A stretch of 64,000 nucleotides of DNA from contig AQSD01000001.1 of the NCBI GenBank assembly GCA_000402755.1, positions 1-64,000 on the forward strand, in the 5' to 3' direction. This DNA is from Fidelibacterota bacterium SCGC AAA160-B08 (lineage in GTDB: Bacteria; Fidelibacterota; Marinisomatia; Marinisomatales; Marinisomataceae). Shown here piece by piece: positions 16,325 to 25,830 of this stretch. Position numbers and translations under genes: made by a program. How positions within the stretch are numbered: position 1 is the first letter of the stretch; the number at the start of each line of letters is the position of its first letter. The notes under the pieces were generated by a model. It did no database searches. It was not told where the DNA came from and worked only from the letters and a program-made list of their open reading frames with translations.

Positions 16325-17502
16325 TAGAAAAAAAATTAGATATTGTTGTATATGGTGCTACCGGATTTACTGGGAGCCTTTGTGTAAAATATTTAAAAGA
16401 AAACTATCCAAGTATTCAGATTGCTATTGGGGGAAGAAACCAAAAAAAACTTCAATCAGTTTTAGATAAATACTCTTTAGATTGTAAAATTTTTATAGCA
16501 GATGGGGACGATTCAGCGGCGCTAGATAAAATAACGCGCGCAACAAAAGTTGTTCTTTCAACGGCCGGCCCCTTCCATCGATATGGATCAAAAATGGTTG
16601 CCTCTTGCGTAAAAAACAGTACCCACTATGTTGATATTACTGGTGAAAATTTTTGGGTAAGAGAAATGATTGTCAAACATCACGAAGAAGCTAAACAAAA
16701 AGGGCTTCGTATAATTCCTGCATGTGGCTATGATTCAATTCCGTCAGATTTGGGTGCATTTTTTGCAGCAAAATCTTTTGGAAGTCCTATAAAGTCAATT
16801 TTTGCTTATCATACATGGAAAGGTGAGGCCTCTGGGGGGACTATTGAAACAATGTTTGCAATTAGAGACTTAAAATTAGATAGATCGGCGTTTGGTGCTT
16901 TTGCGTTAAACCCAAAAAATTCTATTACAGAAACACAAAAAAAACTTACTAGTGATAAGGTGTCTGTTGAAAAAAATAAAACACTTAAGGCTTGGACGGG
17001 TCCTTTTGTTATGGCTATGGCTAACACTCGTGTAGTACGACGAGGAGCTGCTCTTTTAGCAGAGGAAAACAATGGTTATGGAAAAGATTTTGTCTATAAA
17101 GAAAGTGCCTACTACTCAAAAAAACGCAGTGCCTACATAACGACTTTTATGTTGTATATAATAATGGGGGTTGTTGTTACCCCGCTTAGAAAAATTGTAC
17201 GACCACTATTAAAACAGCCAGGACAGGGGCCAAGTCAAAAGGTTATGGATGGTGGCTTCTTTAAGTGCAAATTCCTTGTAACGGGAGAAGATGGTAGTGA
17301 AAAAATTTATAGCATGAAGGGTTCTGGCGATCCCGGCTATAAAGTTACTTCAAAATTTGTTTGTGAAAGTGCGCTGTCTCTTTTGGGAGATCAAAAAAAC
17401 TTGCCGGGTGGATCGGACTATGGAGGTATTCTTACTTCTTCATCTGGGTTGGGTCATGTTTTAGTTGATAGGTTAAAAAATGTTGGTATTGTTTTTGAAT
17501 AA
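16321..17502 (+). CDS. saccharopine dehydrogenase-like NAD(P)-binding oxidoreductase
   Basis: A 393-residue protein with an N-terminal Rossmann motif (VVYGATGFTGSLCVKYL) and the layout of saccharopine-dehydrogenase-like oxidoreductases and mycobacterial trans-acting enoyl reductases. STAGPFHRYG, HYVDITGE and PACGYDSIPSDLGA are family landmarks. A hydrophobic stretch, TTFMLYIIMGVVVTPL, in the second half suggests membrane association. The real substrate is unknown; lipid-related reduction is more likely than lysine metabolism. Translation is probably coupled to ppdK through the ATGA overlap, though a functional link is not obvious. Confidence 0.8.
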   Translation: MIEKKLDIVVYGATGFTGSLCVKYLKENYPSIQIAIGGRNQKKLQSVLDKYSLDCKIFIADGDDSAALDKITRATKVVLSTAGPFHRYGSKMVASCVKNSTHYVDITGENFWVREMIVKHHEEAKQKGLRIIPACGYDSIPSDLGAFFAAKSFGSPIKSIFAYHTWKGEASGGTIETMFAIRDLKLDRSAFGAFALNPKNSITETQKKLTSDKVSVEKNKTLKAWTGPFVMAMANTRVVRRGAALLAEENNGYGKDFVYKESAYYSKKRSAYITTFMLYIIMGVVVTPLRKIVRPLLKQPGQGPSQKVMDGGFFKCKFLVTGEDGSEKIYSMKGSGDPGYKVTSKFVCESALSLLGDQKNLPGGSDYGGILTSSSGLGHVLVDRLKNVGIVFE

Positions 17503-19120
17503 AAAGTTGATTAAAAAATATTTACTTTTTATTGCCATTTTAAGTTTTGGCACAATTCAAGCCCAGGAAAATTTTCAACATCAAGATCTTATAAGTTTTT
17601 TCAAAGAATGGAGAACCTTTGAGGCTCCACCCTTTTTAGATGGAGCACCAGACTATACTAAGAGTCGTTTTAACAAGGACTATAAAACCTTTAAATCTCT
17701 ACAAAGACGTTTAAATAAAATGGACATTACTGGTTGGTCAGATAGCCAACAAATAGATTGGCATATTGTTAGCGCCGAAATGAATGGGTATGATTTTAAC
17801 TATAGAGTTCTTAGGCCGTGGCAAAGAGACCCTGCGTTTTACCAAACTGTTTGGACCTATAAAAGCGATGTTCCGGCACATGAAGGACCCACAAACCATG
17901 CAGTTCTTGACTTGTGGACCTATAGCTTTCCCTTAACAGATAAAGAAGAAAACAGGCTCACAAAAGAGTTAAAAATTATTCCCCCTCTATTAAAACAGGC
18001 TAAAAAAAATCTAACTGGGAATGCGCGCGATCTTTGGATTGCCGGCACCAATAATTTTTATCAACAAAAAACTGTTTTGGAAAAGCTTTTGCCTAAGCTA
18101 TCTAAAACCAACGCCGAACTACAAGCGGCCTTAAGCAATGCAATAAAAGAAACTGCTTTATTTGTTGGTTGGTTAGAAAATAATGCGCAATACAAAGATG
18201 GGCCTTCTGGGGTTGGAAAAGATAACTATACTTGGTATCAAAAAAATGTTCACCTAGTTCCTATTGGTTGGGAAGAAGAGGTTGCGTTGCTTCAAAGAGA
18301 GTTAGATCGGGCGTGGTCTTCTCTGGTATTAGAAGAGAAGAAAAATGCCGGTCTTCCTCTTATGGTTGCAGCAAAAACACCTGAAGAATTTAATGCTATG
18401 GCCGAAAGAGGCGTTCAACGATTAATGCGCTTCTTAGAAGAAAAAGAGATTATGGATATCAAGCCAAATATGGAGCCAGCCTTGCGAGAACATATGGGGT
18501 CTTTTGTGCCAGAAAAAGATAGAAACTTTTTTACAATAGGGATGCACTATGATCCAGCTCCTTTATATTCACATTTTTATCATTGGTTTGATTTAGCACA
18601 AATGAGAGACGAGCCACATGAGAGTCCTGTTCGTAGAGGTCCTTTGTTATATAATATTTTTGATTCAAAAAGTGAGGGTATTGCAACCGGAGTAGAAGAA
18701 ATGTTTATGCATGCCGGGCTATATGAAGACAGTCCTCGATCTAAAGAAATTATATGGATTATGATTGCACAAAGAGCTGCTAGGGGTTTGGGGTCTTTAT
18801 ATGCGCATGCAAATATTATGAATATGGAAGAAGCTGGGGCGGTTCATGTAAAGTGGACTCCGCGCGGATGGATGAAGAGAGAGCCCCATTTATTAAAGTT
18901 TGAACAACACCTTTATTTAAGACAGCCCGGATATGGTACTTGCTATATAACTGGAAAATATCTTATTGAAAGACTAATGACTGAAAGCGCCCAACAACTA
19001 GAGGCTGAGGGAAAAGCTTTTGTATTGAAAGATTTTTTGAGGAAGTTTAATGATGCGGGAAACATTCCGGTGGAGCTAGTCCGATGGGAAATAACTGGAG
19101 AAAAAACTATAACCAAATAA
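17480..19120 (+). CDS. exported DUF885-like protein (putative metallopeptidase fold)
   Basis: A protein of up to 546 residues with a signal peptide (KKYLLFIAILSFGTIQAQ, cleavage after about residue 28). The C-terminal half resembles the DUF885 family, which carries an HExxPGHH-type zinc motif followed by an EGWALYAE-like helix. Here the corresponding stretch reads HESPVRRG (His380, Glu381) and SEGIATGVEEM (about 398-408). The second zinc histidine seems lost while the downstream helix is recognisable. The protein may therefore be a non-hydrolytic or altered member. The start could be the ATG at 17480, or a TTG at 17495 or 17510. It overlaps the upstream gene by 23 bases and the convergent Smr gene by 14. 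Confidence 0.65.
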   Translation: MLVLFLNKKLIKKYLLFIAILSFGTIQAQENFQHQDLISFFKEWRTFEAPPFLDGAPDYTKSRFNKDYKTFKSLQRRLNKMDITGWSDSQQIDWHIVSAEMNGYDFNYRVLRPWQRDPAFYQTVWTYKSDVPAHEGPTNHAVLDLWTYSFPLTDKEENRLTKELKIIPPLLKQAKKNLTGNARDLWIAGTNNFYQQKTVLEKLLPKLSKTNAELQAALSNAIKETALFVGWLENNAQYKDGPSGVGKDNYTWYQKNVHLVPIGWEEEVALLQRELDRAWSSLVLEEKKNAGLPLMVAAKTPEEFNAMAERGVQRLMRFLEEKEIMDIKPNMEPALREHMGSFVPEKDRNFFTIGMHYDPAPLYSHFYHWFDLAQMRDEPHESPVRRGPLLYNIFDSKSEGIATGVEEMFMHAGLYEDSPRSKEIIWIMIAQRAARGLGSLYAHANIMNMEEAGAVHVKWTPRGWMKREPHLLKFEQHLYLRQPGYGTCYITGKYLIERLMTESAQQLEAEGKAFVLKDFLRKFNDAGNIPVELVRWEITGEKTITK

Positions 19121-19427
19121 TTGTAATACCCGGGTTTCTTCTATTAAAATCTTCGTCTTTGGTAGATAAAAAATCTGATCTCATATCTACTGCGTCTCTA
19201 TTAAACATGTCATAATCTTCGCCATTAATAACACCTCTAAACCTACCGGTTTGTTCTTTGGCCCACCTTCTTACCTCTTTGGCTACCTTGCCACTTCCCA
19301 GTCCATGTATAATTTTTACCGCTGTAATACGCGAGTCAGACTTGGCTGTGCTAATCGCTACCTCTAAATCAGAAATAGCGTTGCTGGAGCTTTGGCCGGC
19401 ATGTCCTATATCTATTTCTTTTAACAT
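19107..19427 (-). CDS. Smr domain protein
   Basis: A small 106-residue protein made almost entirely of an Smr (small MutS-related) domain. The opening EIDIGHAG replaces the usual LDLHG. IIHGLGSGKVAKEVRRWAKE is the conserved H-G-x-G-x-G block (about residues 39-58). Smr domains have nicking-endonuclease or RNA-cleaving activity in several families, but this protein lacks the MutS part, so its role is open. It is a one-gene unit divergent from the aldehyde dehydrogenase gene, with only about 30 bases between starts. Confidence 0.75.
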   Translation of the reverse strand: MLKEIDIGHAGQSSSNAISDLEVAISTAKSDSRITAVKIIHGLGSGKVAKEVRRWAKEQTGRFRGVINGEDYDMFNRDAVDMRSDFLSTKDEDFNRRNPGITIIWL

Positions 19428-19457
19428 ATTCTTTTTATTTGTCTATATTTGTGTGTT

Positions 19458-20867
19458 ATGAATGACGCTTTTTCCAACATTAAACCTCTTTTTCGTTCTC
19501 ACGTAGAAAACCATTCTTCTTTAGCAAAATCTACACATAATGAAAGAAAGCAAAAACTGAAAAGACTTTTAAAAAATTTTATGGAAATGGAAAATGAAGC
19601 TATAGAAGCTCTAGCTCTTGACCTCAAAAAAAGTCCAACAGAGTCTGTTATAAGTGAAATTTTAGGCGTAAAAACTGAGGCTGATTTTGCAATAAAAAAT
19701 TTAACCAAATGGATGAGGGCTAAACGAGTTTCTTCTCCTGTGGCCGTATTTTTTACATCTGCTTGGGTGCGCCCAGAGCCAAAGGGGAGTGTATTAATTC
19801 TTTCTCCGTGGAACTATCCTATTTTATTATGCTTAAACCCGCTTATTGCGGCTATAGCGGCAGGAAATACCGCTATAATTAAACCTTCTGAATTTACTCC
19901 GGCGTCCAGCGCTTTTCTAAAAAAACTAATAGAAAAAACATTTACAGAAAATGAAGTTGCTGTTGTGGTTGGGGATCAGCGTGTCGCTACCGAGCTTTTA
20001 TCTCACCCCTTTAATCATATTCTTTTTACGGGAAGCCCTGAAACAGGAAAGATTATTATGGCCGCTGCTGCAAAGCATCTTGCCGGCGTTACGTTAGAGC
20101 TTGGCGGCAAATCTCCGGTCATTGTAGACGAAAGTGCAAATATTGTTGAAACCGCCTGGAAACTTGCATTTTATAAGTTTGCAAACGCTGGACAAACCTG
20201 TACTGCGCCCGACTATATTTTATGTCACGAAGATAAAAAAGAAGCCTTAGTTTTGGGGTTAAAAGAAAATTTTACTGCCTTTTTTGACGGCAATAACACC
20301 AAACAATCAAAAGATTATTGTCAAATTGTAACTCACGCACATTTTGATAGGGTAAAAGATTACCTTGATGATGCTAAAAAAATGGGGGCCTCTGTTGAGA
20401 TTGGTGGCCACACAAACAGAGAAGATAAGTTTATCTCTCCAACCGTATTGTCTAATGTTTCTCTACAATCAAAGGTAATGAAGGAAGAAATTTTTGGGCC
20501 TCTCATGCCAATTGTTACCTACAAAAACCTAGGTGAAGCAATAAAGTTTATAGGTGAAAGAGAAAAGCCTTTGGCTCTATACCTGTTTAGCAACAAGAAG
20601 AAAAATCAAAAAAGGGTTTTAGAAGAAACTTCGAGTGGCGCCTTAGTCTTTAATGATTGTGTTATTCACCACACCAACCCAAATCTTCCTTTTGGCGGTA
20701 TCAATAATAGTGGGCTTGGTAGTTATCATGGGAAATATGGGTTTGATGCTTTTTCTCATGAAAAGGCTATTTTAAAAAGTGCTTCCTGGTCTCCGTTTAA
20801 ATTGATGCTTCCACCATACACAAAAAGAAAACACTCTTTAGTTAATTTGATAAAAAAACTTTCTTAG
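19458..20867 (+). CDS. aldehyde dehydrogenase family protein
   Basis: A protein of about 469 residues oxidising aldehydes to acids with NAD(P)+. It is of the ALDH3-like, shorter type. Landmarks are SPWNYPILLCLNPLIAAIAA, IKPSEFTPASS (cofactor lysine), FTGSPETGK, LELGGKSPVIV (general-base Glu) and NAGQTCTAPDYIL (nucleophile Cys). The end contains LPFGGINNSGLGSYHGKYGF, the family's late block, and a tail with basic and hydrophobic residues like membrane-associated ALDH3 members. The ATG at 19458 is preferred over a TTG at 19449. It overlaps the convergent mltB-like gene by 26 bases. Confidence 0.9.
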   Translation: MNDAFSNIKPLFRSHVENHSSLAKSTHNERKQKLKRLLKNFMEMENEAIEALALDLKKSPTESVISEILGVKTEADFAIKNLTKWMRAKRVSSPVAVFFTSAWVRPEPKGSVLILSPWNYPILLCLNPLIAAIAAGNTAIIKPSEFTPASSAFLKKLIEKTFTENEVAVVVGDQRVATELLSHPFNHILFTGSPETGKIIMAAAAKHLAGVTLELGGKSPVIVDESANIVETAWKLAFYKFANAGQTCTAPDYILCHEDKKEALVLGLKENFTAFFDGNNTKQSKDYCQIVTHAHFDRVKDYLDDAKKMGASVEIGGHTNREDKFISPTVLSNVSLQSKVMKEEIFGPLMPIVTYKNLGEAIKFIGEREKPLALYLFSNKKKNQKRVLEETSSGALVFNDCVIHHTNPNLPFGGINNSGLGSYHGKYGFDAFSHEKAILKSASWSPFKLMLPPYTKRKHSLVNLIKKLS

Positions 20868-21663
20868 AGAGCTCGTTTCTAAAGTCAATAATGGTATTAG
20901 CGTATTTATCTGAACGATTATATGTTCGAATACTTCTCCAAATTGGCGATCTAAAAGAAAAATTATAATTATTCTCTGGGTATCCGTTTTCTGTCAAATA
21001 GTACGCTATGCTTCCTAAAACATCCTCCCAATCATAGGCGTCTTTTTTTCCGTCTTGATTATAGTCTATCGATAGGCGATTAAAGCTTGATGGAATAAAC
21101 TGTCCATATCCAAATGCGCCCGCATAAGATCCTTGTAGTTCAAATGGGTTTGAGCTTTGATTTTTACTATACAATAGTAGTTCAGCAATTTCTTTTGTTG
21201 CCCAAGAGGCTCTTTTTGGTAGGTTTATAGCTTGCGTATAAAGAGAATTTAAAACAGAATATTCTGCATATCGTTTTCCATAGTTTGTTTCTATTCCGAT
21301 TATTGTTACTAAAATTAGCGGGTCTATATCAAACTCTATCATAATTTTATTTAACAACTCTTTGTGTTGAAAATAAAAATCAACCCCACCATCCAACCTT
21401 TGATCTGTCATAAAAATGCCTCTATACTGTTTGTAAGTTTTTATTTTTTCTGGCTTTTTGTTAAAGCGCTCTAGCACGCCCGGCTCTTGCTTTAGTCTTG
21501 GGTTTTCAAATATTTTTCTAATTTCACTAACACTGTAATGCTCTTCAATGTCTGTTTCGTTGAGCAGTTTGTTAAAAACCTTATAATTGTCTCCCCCTGT
21601 TTGTGCTATAAGAAAAGAGAAACAAAAATAAAGAGATAGTGTTGTTTTAATTGTTAATTTCAT
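20842..21663 (-). CDS. mltB: MltB-type lytic murein transglycosylase
   Basis: An exported protein of about 273 residues that cleaves peptidoglycan glycan strands to 1,6-anhydro products. A signal peptide occupies about residues 1-22 (LYFCFSFLIAQ). The catalytic glutamate is Glu125 in GIETNYG. SYAGAFGYGQFIPSSF and DYNQDGKKDAYDWEDVLGSI are the hallmark MltB blocks, the latter resembling an EF-hand-like Ca site. I start at the ATG at 21663, because the longer frame to 21840 has no signal peptide at its front. It lacks a peptidoglycan-binding domain. Confidence 0.9.
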   Translation of the reverse strand: MKLTIKTTLSLYFCFSFLIAQTGGDNYKVFNKLLNETDIEEHYSVSEIRKIFENPRLKQEPGVLERFNKKPEKIKTYKQYRGIFMTDQRLDGGVDFYFQHKELLNKIMIEFDIDPLILVTIIGIETNYGKRYAEYSVLNSLYTQAINLPKRASWATKEIAELLLYSKNQSSNPFELQGSYAGAFGYGQFIPSSFNRLSIDYNQDGKKDAYDWEDVLGSIAYYLTENGYPENNYNFSFRSPIWRSIRTYNRSDKYANTIIDFRNELSKKVFLSN

Positions 21664-21697
21664 TGTGTTTAATTTAATAACATTATAAAAACTGCTT

Positions 21698-22543
21698 ATG
21701 CTAAATAATAAATTTTTTTTACTGCCCATTGCGCTCCTCGCTGTTAGTTCCTCGGCTTTAATAGTTCGTCTATTGCCCGACACCAACGCCATTACTATCG
21801 CTTTTTGGCGAATGTTGTTGGCCAGCATTATGGTGTTCATGCTTTCTTACAAAACTTTACTTGTATTTGTTCCCACAAAAGAAATGTTATTCGCGGGAAT
21901 TTTTTTAGGAATACATTTTGCTCTTTTCTTTAGGGGTGTTCAACTAACCTCAATAGCAGAAGCGTCTCTCCTTGGAACTACTGCTCCAATATTTACAGGT
22001 ATTTATGGTTTTATATTCCAAAAAAATCCCTTGGTTCCAAAAGTTGTTTTTGGTTTATTTCTTGCTTTTGTTGGCGCAGGCGCCCTAGTTAGTCAAAGCT
22101 CTTTTAGCGAAACTGGCGCTCTGGGAAATATTTTAGCTCTCTTGTCGTCTATTGCCATATCTTATGTTTTGGTGGCGGGAAAAGAAATCAGAAAAAGTTT
22201 TGATGTTTTTGAATACACTCGATGGTTATTCTTTTTTGCTGCGGCAACATTATTTGTAATTTCTTTATTTGTAAATGTTTCGGTTTTTACCATTTCAACA
22301 GCAGAGTTCCCCTGGTTTGTTTTCTTGGCCCTAGTTCCAACGGTGATTGGTCATAATATTTTTTATTATTTACTTAAAACCCTCAACACAACAACTGTGG
22401 CAGCTGTGCCGCTTGGAGAGCCTGTTATATCTTCTGTGGGTGCTTTGGTATTTTTTGGTGAGCCCATTACCGCCGCCATAGTTTTTGGTGGTGGAATTAC
22501 GTTATTTGGGGTTTTTCTTGTGGTTCGATTCGGAGACGAATAG
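21698..22543 (+). CDS. EamA/DMT-family transporter
   Basis: A 281-residue integral membrane protein with about ten hydrophobic helices in two EamA repeats. The first repeat contains TIAFWRMLLASIMVF and GIHFALFFRGVQLTSIAEASLL. The second ends in LGEPVISSVGALVFFGEPIT, a typical repeat end. The family exports metabolites or amino acids; the substrate is not predictable. It is a single gene, divergent from mltB (34 bases between starts) and almost touching convergent typA (2-base gap). Confidence 0.88.
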   Translation: MLNNKFFLLPIALLAVSSSALIVRLLPDTNAITIAFWRMLLASIMVFMLSYKTLLVFVPTKEMLFAGIFLGIHFALFFRGVQLTSIAEASLLGTTAPIFTGIYGFIFQKNPLVPKVVFGLFLAFVGAGALVSQSSFSETGALGNILALLSSIAISYVLVAGKEIRKSFDVFEYTRWLFFFAAATLFVISLFVNVSVFTISTAEFPWFVFLALVPTVIGHNIFYYLLKTLNTTTVAAVPLGEPVISSVGALVFFGEPITAAIVFGGGITLFGVFLVVRFGDE

Positions 22544-22545
22544 CA

Positions 22546-24375
22546 CTACTGATCTGAAAGTCTTTCTTTCTTTTGCGTCGCTTCTCTTTTTTGCTGATCA
22601 AGGTCCATTTTACGTAATCGAACAGAAAGCGGGGTAACCTCTACAAGCTCGTCTTCTGATATAAATTCAATAGATTGATCTAAAGATAATTCTCTTGGAG
22701 GTCTAACTGTTACGGTGTTGTCTGAGCCAGAGCTTCTCATATTAGAAAGCTTTTTTTCTCTTGTAATGTTTAGAGCTAGGTCGTTAGTCTTGTTTCTTTC
22801 TCCAATAACCATTCCATCATAAACCTCTGTCCCAACACTAACAAAAAGCTCGCCTCTGTCTGCCATATTTACGCAAGCATATGTTGTAACCTTTCCATGT
22901 CTGTCGGCAATTAGAGCTCCTGTATTTCTTTGTGGAATTCTTCCAAACCATGGAGCATATCCATCAAAAAGCTTGTTCATTATTCCTGCACCTTTTGTAT
23001 CTGTAATAAACTGGCTTCTAAAACCAATTAATCCGCGAGAGGGAATAGAAAACTCTAGGGAAACTCTTCCAAACCCGTGATTTTGCAGGTTGGTCATTCT
23101 GCCTTTTCTAGCAGAAAGTTTTTCAGTTAAAATACCTACCTTGTCTTCTGGAACGTCTAAAAAAACTTTTTCCATTGGTTCCATAGTTTGACCATTTTCT
23201 TCTTGGGTAATTACTTTTGGCTTAGACACCATAAACTCATAGCCTTCTCTTCTCATAGTCTCAATGAGCACAGCCATTTGTAATTCTCCTCTTCCTCGCA
23301 CCTCATATGCGTCGGTTCTTTCGGTTGTTAAAACTTGGAGAGAAACGTTGCTTAATATTTCTTCTTCCAATCTATCGCTAATGTGTCTCGTTGTTAAATA
23401 TTTTCCTTCTTTGCCAGCAAAAGGGCTATTGTTAACGTAAAACAACATTGAAACTGTGGGTTCGTCAATTTCTATTCTTGGTAGGGGTTCTGGGTTTTCA
23501 TTTGAAGAAACCGTATCTCCTATCGTGATGTTTTCTAGGCCAGCAACAGCAATAATATCGCCAGACTCTAGTTTATCTACTTTAATTTTTTTTAATCCTT
23601 TAAAGGTATATAGGGCAGAAAACTTTTGGCCTGATGTAATTTTTTCTTGTCCACAAAGCGAGTAGCTTTTGTTCATCTCTAGTGTTCCGTTGTTTAATCT
23701 TCCAATTGCAATTTGTCCAACATAAGAGTCGTAGTCTAGGTTGGTGATAAGAAACTGTGGGGTCTTCTCGTTATCTGCAATGGGTCCAGGAATATTGTCT
23801 ATAATTGTATTAAATAGGTGGTCTAGGGTTTTAGATTCGCTTTCTAGCTCTAGGTGTGCAATGCCTTCTTTGGCGTTGGTGTAAATAATAGGAAATTCAA
23901 TTTGTTCGTCGTTTGCATCTAAATCAATAAACAAATCATATACCTCGCTGACAACCTCTTCAATTCTAGCGTCAGATCTATCAATCTTGTTAATTACCAA
24001 TATGATCGGTAGGTTTTTGTCTAGAGCTTTTTTTAACACAAACCTTGTTTGTGGTAGCGGTCCTTCGCTTGCATCTACCAACAGAAGAGCTCCGTCTACT
24101 AGGTTTAAGCTTCTTTCTACTTCCCCTCCAAAGTCTGCGTGGCCAGGTGTGTCCATAATATTAATCTTAATGTCTTTATAATATACTGCTGTGTTTTTTG
24201 CGGTAATGGTAATGCCTCTTTCTTTTTCAAGGTCTCCTGAGTCCATAACCCTATCTTGAAGCTCTTGGTGAGCTTGAAAGGTGCCGCTTTGCTGTAACAT
24301 ACCATCAACCAGGGTTGTTTTCCCGTGATCTACGTGTGCTATAATAGCAATGTTTCTAAAATTGTTTTTTCTCAT
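22546..24375 (-). CDS. typA: ribosome-associated GTPase TypA/BipA
   Basis: A 609-residue translational GTPase related to EF-G, which binds the ribosome and aids assembly or stress adaptation. G1 is AHVDHGKTTLVDGML, switch/G2 contains RGITITAKN, G3 is DTPGHADFGGEVER and G4 is NKIDR. The C-terminal half has GRGELQMAVLIETMRREGYE and SIPSRGLIGFR, both typical of BipA. The length matches the family. It stands alone, with a 71-base gap up to thyA. The C-terminal tail is rich in Lys, Glu and Gln. Confidence 0.96.
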   Translation of the reverse strand: MRKNNFRNIAIIAHVDHGKTTLVDGMLQQSGTFQAHQELQDRVMDSGDLEKERGITITAKNTAVYYKDIKINIMDTPGHADFGGEVERSLNLVDGALLLVDASEGPLPQTRFVLKKALDKNLPIILVINKIDRSDARIEEVVSEVYDLFIDLDANDEQIEFPIIYTNAKEGIAHLELESESKTLDHLFNTIIDNIPGPIADNEKTPQFLITNLDYDSYVGQIAIGRLNNGTLEMNKSYSLCGQEKITSGQKFSALYTFKGLKKIKVDKLESGDIIAVAGLENITIGDTVSSNENPEPLPRIEIDEPTVSMLFYVNNSPFAGKEGKYLTTRHISDRLEEEILSNVSLQVLTTERTDAYEVRGRGELQMAVLIETMRREGYEFMVSKPKVITQEENGQTMEPMEKVFLDVPEDKVGILTEKLSARKGRMTNLQNHGFGRVSLEFSIPSRGLIGFRSQFITDTKGAGIMNKLFDGYAPWFGRIPQRNTGALIADRHGKVTTYACVNMADRGELFVSVGTEVYDGMVIGERNKTNDLALNITREKKLSNMRSSGSDNTVTVRPPRELSLDQSIEFISEDELVEVTPLSVRLRKMDLDQQKREATQKKERLSDQ

Positions 24376-24446
24376 TTTTGTTTAATAATTTGGTTGGAAT
24401 ATAAAGCTAAATACTTCTGTGTCGCATGTTTATTATGTTCAACCAA

Positions 24447-25313
24447 CTACACAGCCATTGGCGCTTTTATGCTGTCCATTGGATTGTAGTCTAAAAGATT
24501 AAATTCTTTTGGTGTGGCAGCAGCAACATCTTCTATAAATTTAAAGTCTGGCATAGAAAGTGTTGGTGCGTGTTGTGGTTTGCGCTGAACCTGCTCTTTA
24601 ACTTGCTCAAAGTGGTTGTGATAAATGTGACAGTCTCCGCCAGTCCAAATAAACTCTCCCGGGGTTAAATTTAATAGTTTTGCCATAATACAGGTTAATA
24701 AACTATATGAGGCGATATTAAAGGGGACTCCCAAAAACATATCTGCGCTGCGCTGATATAACTGACAACTTAATTCTTTGTCTTGAATGTGAAACTGAAA
24801 CATTGTGTGACATGGAGGTAGGGCCATTTTATTAACTTCGCCTACATTCCAGGCGCTTACAATATGCCTTCTGCTGTAGGGATTTTTTTTGAGGCTATTT
24901 AAAACCTCTGTAATCTGGTCTACGTGTTGATTTTTGTCGGTCCAGCTTCTCCACTGGCTCCCATAAACGGGACCCAACTCTTTAACGGTGTTTGTGTTTG
25001 TATATCCCAAGGCTTTCCCTTGTTTATCTGCATTGGCTGTCCAAATAGTTTTTTTGTCTGTGAGCTCTTTTCTGTTTTTGCCAAAGTGTATTTCTGCCAA
25101 CCTTCTCTCGTCTGTGCTTCCCTCTAAAAACCAGAGCAACTCGCTTACAACGCTACGCCATGCAAGCTTTTTTGTAGTAATGGCGGGAAAGTTTTTTCGC
25201 AAATCAAAACGCATTTGATGTCCAAAAATGCCTCGAGTACCAATGCCCGTTCTGTCGTCGCGGTCTTTGCCGGACTCTAAAATGTGTTCGAGCGCACTAA
25301 GATATTGTTTCAT
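24447..25313 (-). CDS. thyA: thymidylate synthase
   Basis: Makes dTMP from dUMP with methylene-tetrahydrofolate, releasing dihydrofolate. It is about 288 residues, from the ATG at 25313 (MKQYLSALEHIL). DRTGIGTRGIFGHQMRFDL and LPPCHTMFQFHI (nucleophile Cys) are diagnostic, as are QRSADMFLGVPFNIASY and HIYHNHFEQV. It is a little longer than E. coli ThyA because of an insertion around ANADKQGKALGYTNT. A longer reading to 25391 would duplicate the end of folA and is not needed. It overlaps folA by 17 bases; the pair regenerates folate, since FolA reduces the dihydrofolate made here. Confidence 0.96.
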   Translation of the reverse strand: MKQYLSALEHILESGKDRDDRTGIGTRGIFGHQMRFDLRKNFPAITTKKLAWRSVVSELLWFLEGSTDERRLAEIHFGKNRKELTDKKTIWTANADKQGKALGYTNTNTVKELGPVYGSQWRSWTDKNQHVDQITEVLNSLKKNPYSRRHIVSAWNVGEVNKMALPPCHTMFQFHIQDKELSCQLYQRSADMFLGVPFNIASYSLLTCIMAKLLNLTPGEFIWTGGDCHIYHNHFEQVKEQVQRKPQHAPTLSMPDFKFIEDVAAATPKEFNLLDYNPMDSIKAPMAV

Positions 25314-25803
25314 GAGACTTCCTTTTTTTCCAAATTTGAAATTCAAGTGACCCATGATTCTCTGTCCAACTTTTTTCAAAAAGGGCTTCAATTTTTTTTA
25401 GCGGTAAAAATGTATCGCAGTCATATGTTCCCGAAATACGACTTAAATAAAACTCATCAATTATATTAAGTGTTTGTTCAATAATGTTCGGTCCACCAAT
25501 AATCCAAATAGTAGCTTCTTTGCTCTCGCCATCTAGAGCTTGTATTTTTTGAGCTAAGTTTCCTTGAATATATTTGTGGGCACCCAGATAATCTCCTTCT
25601 CGGGTGGTAACCAAAACATTTGTTCTGCTTGGTAGTGGCCCGGGCATAAAAGGATCTTCCCATGTTGTTGACCCCATTACAACCGTGTGTCCTGTTGTAT
25701 TTTTTTTAAACCACTTTAGATCTTTTGAATTTTTTGGCCAGGGCATTGTTCCCGCCTTACTTACTCCGCCTAAGTCGTCACATGCCAATATTGCCTTAAC
25801 CAT
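25297..25803 (-). CDS. folA: dihydrofolate reductase
   Basis: A 168-residue enzyme that reduces dihydrofolate to tetrahydrofolate with NADPH. The N-terminal block reads ILACDDLGGVSKAGTMPWP, with the usual Asn-Gly replaced. Further landmarks are DLKWFKKNTTGHTVVMGSTTWED and IWIIGGPNIIEQ. It precedes and overlaps thyA, a common arrangement. The early sequence departs from the textbook GIGxxNxLPW pattern, so its inhibitor profile may differ, but the fold assignment is firm. Confidence 0.92.
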   Translation of the reverse strand: MVKAILACDDLGGVSKAGTMPWPKNSKDLKWFKKNTTGHTVVMGSTTWEDPFMPGPLPSRTNVLVTTREGDYLGAHKYIQGNLAQKIQALDGESKEATIWIIGGPNIIEQTLNIIDEFYLSRISGTYDCDTFLPLKKIEALFEKSWTENHGSLEFQIWKKRKSHETIS

Positions 25804-25830
25804 TAATCTCTACCTATAAGTTGCATACTT

